NCBI GenBank assembly: GCA_026075535.2
Contig: AP026541.1
Location: 10,292,001 to 10,356,000, forward strand
Reading direction: 5' to 3'
Length of the DNA: 64,000 bases
Origin: Tricholoma matsutake
Taxonomy: Eukaryota > Basidiomycota > Agaricomycetes > Agaricales > Tricholomataceae
A program made the position numbers and the translations under genes. Positions 11,861-22,539 of the stretch are shown one piece after another. Under the pieces are notes generated by a model that saw only the letters and a program-made list of their open reading frames with translations, made no database searches and was not told the origin of the DNA. Every line of letters starts with the position of its first letter. Positions within the stretch are counted from its first letter, which is position 1.

Positions 11861-14800
11861 CTATCGTATCCGCCTATAAAATAGCAAGTACGCGCAGCGT
11901 GACTCTTCTTCCTTTTCAGACGCGCCAAACACGTCTTCAGGTCTCATGTCCGATACCAGCTCATCATCTATGCGTACCCAGGATTCTTTTGGCTTCACGG
12001 TAGGATCAGGGGAGGGATACCGGTTAGGGTGCAGCACGTCGAGAGTATAGTGCCCCCCTGAAGCAGAATGACCATGGTGGTAAAGGACTGATGGTACAAC
12101 AATCAATACGAAATACGAAATTGTCGAAAAGGAATACGTTACCGCCAAAGAGTTTATATCGCGTCGGCTGAGCCCTCTTCGTTGGCGCCATAATATCTAC
12201 ATAAACTCAAACAATCAGCAATCACTCTCAGAAATGACAACCTCGATCAACGCACCATTCCCAATTTCTAACTCTGGACTGAACCGCACCTGCTTCCCTA
12301 CCTTCACCACACCGCCCACGCTGGTATCATAACAGAACCGTTTCATATGGAGCACCAAAATGTGTGGCAGGGCCTCGATGAGAACCTGCTGGCTCGCCTC
12401 AAGTACAACACCTGGCCGCGACGGATGCGTCACCTGCACCGATTGCGGGTGCGATATATGGGCCAGTGCGTCTTGGACGGTGTGGATATGATCGCGCTGA
12501 TTGACGAAGGATCAATATGGCCTAAGTGATAAATATGGATAAGTAATTACCTGGATGTCGAGACGTAGGGCCCTCCAGTCTTCGACAATCACAGAATCTT
12601 TCTGATGCGATGCTCTAAGTGTTGAGCGGAACTTGCCGCCGAATATCCGGGTTATGGGTGTTTCGGCACCTTTGATCTATCAACATATAGCCAGCGTTAG
12701 TTTTGTGCCAAACAAAAGGAAAAAGAAACAAAAACAAAGGCCCCTGCACAAAAATGCACAGAAATAAAAGACACCCACCGTTCTTGTGACGACCATTTTG
12801 TTTCTACGTCCGACCTCTAACCAGCCTTCCTCCTTTTCTTGCAACTCGAGCTTCTCCTCGACAGGCTTGTTAGCCGGCGCAGATTTAGTAGAACCAGGCG
12901 TGGCGGAGAGGGAGTTCATGATGCTTAACAACTCCTCTTCTAACGTGTCAAGGTAAAAACCAAAGAACTCTTCTGCATCTTCCTGTTGACCACCCTGCAC
13001 ATAGCGATATCAGCCAACACCCCCAATAGACCAACGAAGACAGAGAAGCAAAACAAACACCCACGCCCATGTTATCGAACCTCTTCTTCCCCTTCAATGC
13101 ATCATATACATACCCCGGCAAGAACGACTCCCCATCCCACTCGTCCCTTTCCTCCTCACCCTCAGTATCTTTCTCTTTCATCTTCCCCTTCCCCTTGCCC
13201 CACCCCGCGCCATTCGGCAAACCTACATTCCCATTCCGCTTATCCTCCTTCACCGCAAATTCCCTCAAAAACTCCACAGTCGCATCCACAAGCGGCGCTC
13301 CCTCTTCACCACCAAGCCTCTCCCTCCCCCTCTCCCTCCCCGCCTTCCCCGCCTTCCCAGTCTCCAGCACCCGCCCCAGCTCAATAAATAATCGGTGAAA
13401 CGGTGGTGTGTACACCAGCATTTGCAGCACTGACGTAGCAAAGCACATGTTGCCACTATTTACGAGGCCACGGGGGTGGATTTTCAGTACTCCTGCTCCT
13501 GTGCCTGTTCCGGGCAATGGAGCACCAGCGGGAGGACTAAGCAGCGCAAGCAGTTCTTTTTTCTTCGTCTGTGAGACAGGTGCTACAGGGGTGGGGGAAG
13601 CAGCTGGGATGGAGAAGCCAACGACGGAGGAGGTAGGGAGGGCATTTCTTATCGGTGCTGACGAGGATGACGATCCCGAGGTACTCGAAGAGGGTTGCAG
13701 GAGGGATGCCCATGATTTCTTCAAGGGTGCTTGAGGGGGAGCCAGGGCTAGAGCTGGAACAGGAGGGAGTGTGTCAGGCTTTTGTGCTTCTGCTTCGGTA
13801 GGAAGAAGGACTGTAGGTGCAGAAGGTGAGGAATCCTGTGATCGAGATGTTGATACAACAGGTGAGCTTAACAGAGATATTTTATGCACTTCCTCTCCCT
13901 TAGCAGGAGTAGAACCGACTGAAGTGTTTGAAGTGACAGGTGAGCTGGGAAGGGTGTGAGAATCAGTTTCCGTAACTGCAGAAGAAGGGACAGTAGATGT
14001 CGCTGTGGACGCGGAGAATGGTGATGTCCGTGACTGTGCATGCGGGGGAGTTTGGGGAACAAGCGGAATACCATCTTTGTCAACGTCATCTTGCAAAGCC
14101 ATAGGTGGAGTCGGAATGTCTTTTGGTAATAGGGGAGGAGAGGGAGGCGGTGTATGAAGCTCCAGTGCAAGCTGAATGACATCAGGTGGAGGCCGTGCGT
14201 TTGGGGATATGATAATACCGGGCGCATGAGAGGGGTCATGTGGGCGACGAGACCATATTGCCCATCCGCCTAAAAAGCTTGAAGCAGGAGGCTGGGAAGT
14301 CGATGATTTAGGTGGAGGTGAAGAAGAACGTGAAGAAGAATGAGATTCTGAGAGCAGAGCGTCCGGTTCTGAAGTGTCAGAAGGCTCAGGAGGCGGCGGC
14401 GAATTTATCCGCGGTGGGGTCGGAACATCCGAATTTTGGAGTAATGTTGGCGGTAGCTGGGGTTCGAAATGGACAGGAGGAGGCATAGAGAGCTGTTTTG
14501 GCAGCGGAGATAACGGTTGCTGGGATTGCCAAGCCAAGGTCGCAGCATTTGCGTATGTCGGTGGGTAGGGTTGAGGGCGATTTGGTGGCACTGGTGCCGA
14601 TGCATATGAGTAAGCTGGATTGAAATTTTGATTAGGTACCGCATGGCCATCTCTCACAAAATCCCCACCTCCATTACGGCCACTCAGCCTTGGAGACTGC
14701 TGAAGCTGAGGCGGATGATATGAAGGCTGTTGATGGTTGTGCTGGACCGGGAAAGGACTTGGATATTGATATGTACCAGCACTGTGGTTCCGGTAAATAG

Positions 14801-14870
14801 GCGACTGAGTATAATAGGACGATGATGGTGATGGTCCTTGATGAGATTGTCCAGGATGTGAGCTTGCCAT
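11861..14870 (-). CDS. UBP3: UBP3/USP10-type ubiquitin carboxyl-terminal hydrolase
   Basis: Cysteine protease that removes ubiquitin; the UBP3/USP10 group acts with Bre5/G3BP-type partners on ribosomal and trafficking proteins. Proposed exons: 14870-13065, 12994-12779, 12676-12551, 12496-12256, 12196-12143 and 12087-11861, giving 889 residues. About 450 residues at the N-terminus are Pro/Ser/Gln-rich and disordered. The catalytic domain starts with the Cys box 'GLVNSGNMCFATSVLQML' and then has QQEDAEEFFGFYLDTL, 'ITRIFGGKFRS', 'LRLDIQRDHIHTVQDAL' and 'LPHILVLHMKRF'. The His box 'YHHGHSASGGHYTLDV' supplies the catalytic His, and the Asp follows in 'WVRIDDE'. An unusual insertion (about residues 500-590, Lys/Glu/Gly-rich) sits between the Cys box and the QQEDAEE motif. 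The gene lies immediately upstream of HEL2 on the same strand, 184 bases apart. Confidence 0.93.
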
Positions 14871-15712
14871 GGTTTAAGGCTGGGAAACCGTCAAATCAGG
14901 ATATAATTCGTAACAAGTTGGGAAAACTCACGTAAGTATTAGAATTCCAGTATGCTTTCGCCAAAACTGATGCTATGGCTAAGATTTTTTTTGTCGTTCT
15001 GTGCTTTCTCTGGCCACGATAAACGATTTTAATCGATTTGCGATGGAAGGAAGAGAAGAGCCTCGGCACAGTTTCGGGTTAGAACATAACAATCATAAAC
15101 AAGTCCAGCGCGCGCTTTCCCCCACAGCCTCTGTTTTTTATTTCATCATGATGTCGTCAAGAATTCTTTGTGCGTTGTGAAGAAGATACTAGAAACGGCG
15201 ATGGGGCAACATAGCGAAGAAGCGTTCTTCTGATACTTGAAATCCAGATCTCCATCACATATGTTCACAAGAGTTGTACTTGTGCGCTGATTTGAGACGA
15301 CGACACGTCCCATATCTTGTCTTGTCTTGCGGAAATGTGCGGACGTGTACAATGCATGGCTCATAGTCTGGGTGGTTATGCTTCTTTGTTTCACTATCAG
15401 AATTCGGCGAAGATCATCAACATCATCGGGCACATAACAAATTTATCTCTGCATTGCCCTGGAGCGACGATTTACGAATAGATAACGGCTCAAGAGTACT
15501 ACAAGATGTGGTTGCTTTTCGTGAGGGGCTTCCAGCTATGCTTTCGTTATATCTCTGATCTGTTGTCCTCCTGGTCTGCATTGGGCTGCCTCACTTAATC
15601 TTGCCGATTGCCATTTACACAATTCGACGGGGAATGGGAGCTGATTCCATATCCCATCGTGTGAACAGCAAAGAATATAGAATGTGATGTTTTCCTCGAA
15701 CACCTTTCATCC
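14871..15712. other. intergenic region upstream of UBP3
   Basis: About 840 bases between UBP3 (minus) and the first unit of the membrane-protein array (plus). A 95-codon minus frame at 15146-15433 has no recognised domain and no splice partners; I do not call it. The region should carry the UBP3 promoter. Confidence 0.4.
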
Positions 15713-16116
15713 GTATCAAGGAGTCGACTTTGACAGATGATGGGTCCGACTGATCGTCGCATACTCTTATAAAAGGGCGCCGCCAGCTTTCGAAGTATTA
15801 TCTTAATCGTTACAACTATCAGTGCTCCAAATGTACCTCGGTCAATACATAAGTTCGGTGGCCTCACGTAAGTCGAGAATTCTCAGCTTGTGCAATTCTT
15901 CAAATTCATGAGCTACAGACTGTGCAGACCTTAATTGCCTAACCCAATTAATCCCCGGAGTGTGAGATTTAGTCATACTTCTTTCCTCTACACTGACAAA
16001 GAAACGATTCATGGGATGTGTTAAAAGACCACCAGCGTACGTCATCATAAAGAATAATCTTCCTCCATTCATCGACGCGACATCCGATCTAAATCTGAAA
16101 ATTGTCACTTTCACAG

Positions 16117-16909
16117 AGCAGTTGCAAGCACGCTACAAGTTACAACGACAACGACAGTGCAGGGTACTACCCCCAATCTCTACCCGACATCAACGACAAC
16201 AACAGGATACGCATCCGCTCCCTCATCGACTACCCAATCCTTTACATCAGCCCACAACGGCTCCCCCGCTCCAGTGACATCAAATAGCACCGATTCGAAC
16301 GGAAATTCCAACAAGACCACTGCCACTCTGTATAGTATAACAGCATCATCTCCAACCCTATCTCCAACCTCTCCAACCCTATCTCCAACCTCTCCAACCC
16401 CGTATTCAACACTTCATGGACCACACCATGCACCAGCTGGTGCCATAGTAGGTGGTGTTATTGCCGGTCTAATTCTTATTGCCGGTTGTGTCTTTCTTGT
16501 TTGGGCACTACGTCGAAGAAGGCGAAAACAACTTGAGGTCGAACCAGTCGCGCGCGATAACAGTGAGTCCATGGACTTCACCACCAATTCCATATATGCT
16601 ACACGGAGCTTACCAGAGCCAGCAGATATTGGAACCGACTGGCAACCACTTAGTCATTCTCTAGCAGCAGCCGACTTCGAGCATTCCAGCGTCAGCCAAA
16701 GCGACAAGCTCGCCCCGAATAGATTCCAGCCTGGCAATATATTATCATGGGCCGCAGCACAGATGCCCAGGCAGAACCAGATACTTTTGAGGGAAAATGG
16801 AGAGTTTTGGGACGAGATTGAAGATCTTCACAGAGAGAACGAAAAACTTCGATCAAGTGATGGTCATGAGGCATATACCACTGGTAATCTCCCAGAGCTC
16901 CATTACTAG
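16117..16909 (+). CDS. array copy A: single-pass membrane protein with Ser/Thr-rich outer part and coiled tail
   Basis: Only the last two exons are certain: 16117-16562 and 16623-16909, joined across a GTGAGT...CCAG intron shared with copies B and D. The exon encodes a Ser/Thr/Pro-rich stretch with repeated SPTLSPTS, then a membrane helix (GAIVGGVIAGLILIAGCVFLVW) and a stop-transfer ALRRRRRKQ, so the Ser/Thr part is outside. The tail has 'SWAAAQMPRQNQILLREN' and then a charged helix FWDEIEDLHRENEKLR that looks coiled-coil. This layout resembles fungal cell-surface sensors (Mid2/WSC-like) in outline only. The 5' exons are unresolved: candidates are an ATG at 15831 (MYLGQYISSVAS...) and an in-frame ATG at 16014 (MGCVKRPPA). 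No classical signal peptide is visible. Confidence 0.7.
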
Positions 16910-17865
16910 ATGGGTTGAACGCGATGGTATTACAGGCTTGGAGGTTTGGCACTGTCTGAATCATACTTCGTCAACTCAACCTGAACCAGACAAATTTCAT
17001 ACCTTCAATATACGCTGTACCGTATTGTTTCTTCGCATAGGTTTTGTATCTCGTTTATGGCTGTCGGTCAGTGGAGACATGCGTGATCTCACGTCCTGAT
17101 GGTGTTACCATGACAAGACTTGCCGTTCAATTCTAGGATTTGCTGTGTCCTATTGGTATTTCCGTGACAGCAATCATCTGACTTCCACATCAGAGGTATT
17201 CTTCTTTTATTCAGTCACTGGTCTGTTGTCTTCCCCGTCTAATCAGGAGATTAGATTGCTCGACCTTGCCAGCTGTGATATCGACGAGACAAATCTCGAC
17301 AATATCAACTTTATGTGTGAAATGGATAGCCCGTGGTTTGATTCCATCGCATACTGCGAACAGCAGAGAATCTAGAACGCTATGTTTGTTCCCAAAGCAA
17401 CTTTCATCATCAAGGAGTCGACCTTGACAAACTTCGAGCTCAACTGATTGTCACACTACCGCCAGTACTTATAAATGCAGCTGTCGAACCGCTCTCTTGA
17501 TTTTAACAACTATCAAGGCAGGCGTGAAAGTAGGGAATATGTCGTGGTTATGGTGAGCTCAAGAATTCTCAGTTTGTGAGTCAGTCCTTCAGATTCATCA
17601 GGGACACATGTTCTCAAAAGGGTAACGGGGGCGGTCCTGACTCCCATACCCCCGCCGCGCGAGCGCGCAGCCCTCCCTGCGCTCACTCTCATTCATGGTG
17701 AGTTTTAGCTATTCTTTTTCTAGGATTTGACTTGATGACGGAATGTTCAAGGTTGACATCTTCTCCGCCGTAAGACATCGTGCAACACTCATGAACCTGT
17801 ACTAATGATCTCTCTATACATCGACGCGACTTCTGATATAACTCCAAAAATTGTCACTTTCCTAG

Positions 17866-18676
17866 AGCAGTTATAGGCACCCCAACGACCACCACATCAA
17901 CACCATCCGAGTCTGCGAAGCCGGTTATTGTGTCTTCCACATATGGGACATCAATGACAGTAACTGTTATATCGTCTACTGGCACCGTATCCTCACCGGT
18001 TACTACAGCCGACACTTTCATACCTGGTTCATCATCTCGGATGGGTACTAGTGTTCCCTCGCCTACCCCAGGATCAACCACGACCAAGTCCTCCGGGATC
18101 ACTGCCGCAGAGAGCAGAAGTGCATCATTCACATCATTTACTTCTGCGTCTGCAACACCATCTCAAACACTTCATCCCCTACACCTCCCACCAGTTGGTG
18201 CCATAGCAGGCGCTGTCATAGCTGTTCTAATTCTTATTGCCGGTTGTGTCTTCCTCGTTTGGGCACTACGCCGAAGAAGGCGAAAACAACTTGAGGTCGA
18301 ACCAGTCGTGCGCGATAACGGTGAGTCCACGGACTCCAATGATAGTCCAATTACATGTATGCAACACAGAGTTCACAAAATGCCAGCAGATATTGGAACC
18401 GACTGGTGGCAACCAGTCAGTCATCCTCTAGCAGCAGCCGACTTCGAGCATCCCAGCGTTAGCCAAACCGACAAGCTTGCCCCGAATGGATTCCAGCCTA
18501 GCAATATATCATCATGGGCCGCAGCGCAGATGCCCAGGCAGAACCAGATACTTTTAAGGGAAAATGAAGAGTTTTGGGACGAGATTGAAGATCTTCACAG
18601 AGAGAACGAAAAACTTCGATTAAATGATAGTCACGAGGCATATACCACTGGTAATCTTCCAGGGCCCCATTATTAG
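17866..18676 (+). CDS. array copy B: single-pass membrane protein with Ser/Thr-rich outer part and coiled tail
   Basis: Exons 17866-18320 and 18387-18676 keep frame across the same tail intron as copy A. The outer segment is Thr/Ser-rich but diverged from copy A (SMTVTVISSTGTVSSPVTT). The membrane helix (GAIAGAVIAVLILIAGCVFLVW), the RRRRRKQLEVEP basic stop and the tail SWAAAQMPRQNQILLREN plus EEFWDEIEDLHRENEKLR are almost identical to A. So the inside is conserved and the outside varies, which is expected of receptor-like proteins with varying contacts; this is inference. A candidate first exon with ATG lies at about 17538 (MSWLW) next to a GTGAGC donor. The middle exon(s) are unresolved. Confidence 0.7.
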
Positions 18677-19559
18677 GCCGATGATCATGAGTTAGGAGGT
18701 TTGGTATCATACTTCGTCAACTTCCTTTAATCCAACTTGAATCAGACAAATTTCATACCTTCAATATACGCTGTTCCGCGTTGTCATTGCTTCCCCACAT
18801 GGGATTCATTTTGTATCAGGAAGATTCCTCGTTTATGGCTGGGTCGGTGGCAGTGGAGACATGGGTCATCTCACGTCCTAATACTGTCATCATGACGAGG
18901 ACTTCCAGGATTTGCTGTGTCTTATTGGTATATATACTACCTTTCCGTGATAGCAATGATCTCACTTCCACATTACAGGTATTCTTTCGTTATTCGGTCG
19001 TTGATCTGTTGTCTTCCCAGTCTTATAGGAGGTTAGAATACTCGATCTTGCCAGCTGCGATATCCCGAATTCGAATATCAACTTTATGTGTAAGTGGACA
19101 GTGCCAGTGATTTGATTCCATCGCATACTGCGAACATCAGAGAATCTAGAACACTATGTTTGTTCCCCAAGCAACCTTCATCCGTATCAAGGATCTGTCA
19201 AAGTTGACTCTGATCGTCTCATTATCCATAGGATTTCTAACTGGGCGGCACAAGCTGTCGATGCTTTTGATTTTTACAACTTACCACCATGCCGTAAAAG
19301 TCGGGAATATAATCGGAGTCAATGTTGAGTCAATGCAGAACGGGAACTTGTTAGCACCCGGCAGGTAAGCTCGAGATTTCTCAGTTTGTGTATCAAATCC
19401 ATTACTAGTGTAGCTGCAGGCATCGTTGGTACATTCATATCCAATATGTAAGAATTAGTCATACCTCTTCCATCGAGACTAACGAAAAGTAGAATTCCTG
19501 GTATGGCCTCGAGTCAACCGAAAGTCATCATAAGACAACCCTATGATTTTTAATAATCT

Positions 19560-19806
19560 CTGTCATACGTCGACGCGACATCCAAAAATTGTTACTCTCA
19601 TAGAGTTTCACCGTCAAACCCACCCTCACAACCAATCATAGTTATTACCACAACATGGGCGATGCCCAGGAAGAATGAGATACTTTGAAGGGAAAATAAA
19701 GAGTTTTGGGACAAGATTGAACACCTTCAAAGGGTGAATGAAAAACTTCGGATGAATGGTCACGAGGCACTATACCACTGATGAGCTCCCCGAGCTTGAT
19801 TACTAG
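19560..19806 (+). pseudogene. array copy C: decayed remnant with tail only
   Basis: After the family's 'AAAAATTGTTACTCTCATAG' acceptor-like sequence, a short segment leads directly to sequence matching the tail: 'MPRKNEIL', a TGA inside the LLREN motif, then 'FWDKIEHLQRVNEKLR', followed by a frameshift in the TTxELPELDY end. The membrane helix and basic stop are missing, so a deletion removed the centre. Its upstream block (about 19160-19380) is still recognisable, with a donor at about 19366. Confidence 0.75.
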
Positions 19807-20634
19807 ATGGGTGAATACTGTACGAATTGCGTTAAGAATCCGTTATAACTGGGCCGTGCACGTGCCCAAGTCATTCCCTTGTTGGATTGCTTTCTACTAT
19901 TCGGATTCCGTGTCAAGCAGTGGAGGCTACTGACGCGTGTTCTCACGCCTTCTTGACACTAAGCAACGACAAGGGATTCCTTTCAAGTTCCAGGGCTTTC
20001 AAGTTGCTGTGCCTAAGTACCGTGTGAGGCGCTTTCTCGTAATAGCGATGATCAGCGATCGGCTGACTTTCACATCCCAGATATTTCTTTGTTATATTAT
20101 ATCGTTGGTCCGATCCAGTTGTCTTCTCTCAATCTTGCGATCTCGAGACTCGGATCTTGAATTCAACGGGACAATCATCAACTTTCAGAAGATGCATAGG
20201 ATGGATATTTTGATTCCATCGCCAAGATTGTACATCGCATACCGCAAACATCATGAATTTAGACCGTTATGTCTGTTCCCCGAACAACCTTCATCTATAT
20301 CAAGGAGTCAACCCTGACAGAGTCTGAGCGCAACCAATCGTCACATTACCCTCTGCTTCTTATAACTGGGCAGGGCCGCTGCCAGTGGCTGTCGTTGAAC
20401 TGTTCTCGGACTCTTGATTTTTCACAACTACTGGTACCAGTACCACTCAAAGTTGGCATAAAAGTCGGGCATATGTCGTTTATGTCGTGGTTGAAGCTGC
20501 GACGAAACCAAATTTTGAAGTAAGCTCTAGCCTAATTCTCAGATTTCTACCATGCAAGAATCATTCAAATTCACTATCCTGAGCAGTATACGCATACAGC
20601 GGTCTCCACAGAATCCAAATAAACGAAATATTTC

Positions 20635-21057
20635 GGCAGGGAATAGCACAACGTAAGAATCATCCATAATTCTTCCCTCTAAACTGACATGGGGGTTTGA
20701 TCATCTGCCGGTGTGTTAATCAGTACTACAACGTAAGTCGCTGTGAAATATTGCACAATCCTCTACTAATATCCTTCCTCCATATGTCGTCACTGATGTA
20801 AATTCAAAAATTGTCACTCCCACAGAACTCCACAGCATACAAACGAACTAGATGCAGCGGCAGGGAATAGCGCAACGTAAGAATCATCCATAATTCTTCC
20901 CTCTAAACTGACATGGGGGTTTGATCATCTGGCGGTGTGTTAATCAGTGCTACAACGTAAGTCGCTGTGAAATATTGCACAATCCTCTACTAATATCCTT
21001 CTTCCATATGTCGTCACTGATGTAAATTCAAAAATTGTCACTCCCACAGAACTCCAA
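20635..21057 (+). repeat. direct duplication, 224-bp period, upstream of copy D
   Basis: The block starting at GGCAGGGAATAGC (20635 and about 20859) and ending at CTCCCACAGAACTCCA occurs twice with only a few differences. It includes intron, a possible micro-exon and the acceptor in front of the main exon of copy D, so copy D has two candidate sets of 5' splice signals. Confidence 0.9.
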
Positions 21058-22002
21058 TTATCTCACCCGCATCCTCGACACTGTCGAAGACAACCACCTC
21101 AGCACCGGGGCCTCTCATATCGTCTACGCCTACTACAAGCAGTTCTCTAACTAGCATATCGTCTGCCCCTAGTTTTATGACTACTGCAAGCTGTTCTCTA
21201 ACTAGCATATCGTCTGCGCCTGGCACCAGAACCTCATCGACGAGAAGCAGTTTTATGACTTCTAGCAGTGTCCTGATCACCACTGTGACTACTAGTGCCA
21301 ATGGGTTCTCAGTGACAGTAGTATCCACAAGCACAGTCAAAGAGATGACAAAAGTAACGAGTTCTGCCCCTGCAGATAGTCCGAGTCCACCATCGACTCG
21401 GAGCCCAACTCCAGGTCTAACGCCTCAGCTACATCATCCACCAGCTGGTGCCATAGCAGGGGGTGTTATTTCTGGTCTGATTATTATGTCTAGTTGCGTC
21501 CTTTTATTTTGTGCACTACGTCGACGAATGCGAAAACAACATGAGTCGGAGCCTTATCCGGGCTCGTTCGATTATGGTGAGTCCACCTCTGTAATAGTCC
21601 TTGCATCTTCGAGCTTACAAAAGTCCAGCATATGTTGGAATACACTCCTCGAATAATGCTTCGTCGACCCATGTTGGCGACTGCCAGCAGCCAGTCTGCC
21701 TTCCTCCCAGTCCAGCATTGGTATCCACACACGACTTCACGCACGGTGACCACAGTGTCAGCGAAAGTCCCAATACTTCCCTGAAAAAATCACAGCCGGA
21801 TGACAGCATGTCGTCGTGGGCAGCGGCAGATATGGGGAGGCAGAACGAAATACTTTTGAGGGAGAACGAGGAGTTTTGGGATGAGATTGAGCATCTTCGA
21901 AGAGAGAAGGAAGAAGTTCGATTGAGGGATGGCAACAACTTACAAGGAGATATCGGTGATCAGCTCTCTGAGCTCGATCACTCGATGGGTCGAGCCTTTT
22001 GA
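21050..22002 (+). CDS. array copy D: diverged single-pass membrane protein
   Basis: Exons 21050-21576 and 21629-22002, joined by the same GTGAGT...CCAG tail intron; reading through without splicing hits a stop, which supports the intron here and in A and B. The outer part is Ser/Thr-rich with an internal near-repeat (SSLTSISSAPxxxTTAS) caused by a DNA duplication around 21140-21220. The membrane helix is GAIAGGVISGLIIMSSCVLLFCAL, the basic stop RRRMRKQ, and the tail 'SWAAADMGRQNEILLREN' with EEFWDEIEHLRREKEEVRLR. The tail between helix and coiled segment is Cys/Pro-rich (DCQQPVCLPPSP) and differs from A and B. The 5' exons are unresolved. Confidence 0.7.
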
Positions 22003-22539
22003 ATATTATTGCCACCACAGCTTCGAAAGTTCTTGGTGCTGTCCAGATCAGACAAGTTCATCTTGTTTTCTTCCAGTGCCGCATTAGATCCAGTTTGAAC
22101 CTTATTTTTTTTGACCTTCATAACTTAGTCTGTTCCTTGCCGCTCTTGACTCCCTTCATGGCCACTGATTTTTTTTCAAGTTATTTTCAAATGATTCCCT
22201 TTGCTCTTTGGTCAATCTACGTATCGTACTGATCATGGCATCAGTAGTTAAGCATTTCAGTTTCTGGAGGTTTCTCAACTCAGGCAACCAGCGAAAACGA
22301 GCAATAACTCAGAAATTCAAACACTTGGTAACTTTTGTCCCTTTTTCTAGAAACCCCTGTGAAATTTTTATTCTGAAAACCTCGGAAACTAGCAGAAACT
22401 AACATTTATAAAAATATATTTATGAAAGCTTCAGGAAAAACCCAAATCCATAATTATATATAATTATATATTTTTACAGTATAATCTCATATAAGAGAGG
22501 GATGATATTTCAAGTATTATACTATCTTATGACATGATT
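22003..22539. other. A/T-rich transition into the transposon block
   Basis: No gene seen. Base composition drops in GC; a TATATAATTATATA-type stretch at 22450-22475 and low complexity mark the edge of the repeat-rich region. Confidence 0.5.

Larger units (their letters stand above)
15713..22002 (+). repeat. tandem gene array: four units A-D of one membrane-protein family
   Basis: Four units follow in the same orientation. Each begins with a similar upstream block: a 'TTCATC...ATCAAGGA' motif at about 15710, 17405, 19175 and 20290, then in A, B and D a TTATAA-type box and a 'CAACTA' stretch. A short 5' exon region follows, then an intron that ends in a conserved AAAATTGTCACT...AG, then the main exon. 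Unit spacing is about 1.7, 1.8 and 1.1 kb. Units A, B and D encode readable proteins; unit C keeps only decayed tail sequence. This is tandem duplication of a whole gene with its promoter. Confidence 0.85.

Noticed and set aside
15146..15433. 95-codon minus-strand frame upstream of UBP3
   Set aside because: No domain, no partner exon; could be part of a UBP3 leader but not supported.
17640..17695. C/G-rich patch in array unit B, possibly a foreign insertion
   Set aside because: Short, no repeats or target duplication; may simply be part of an intron.
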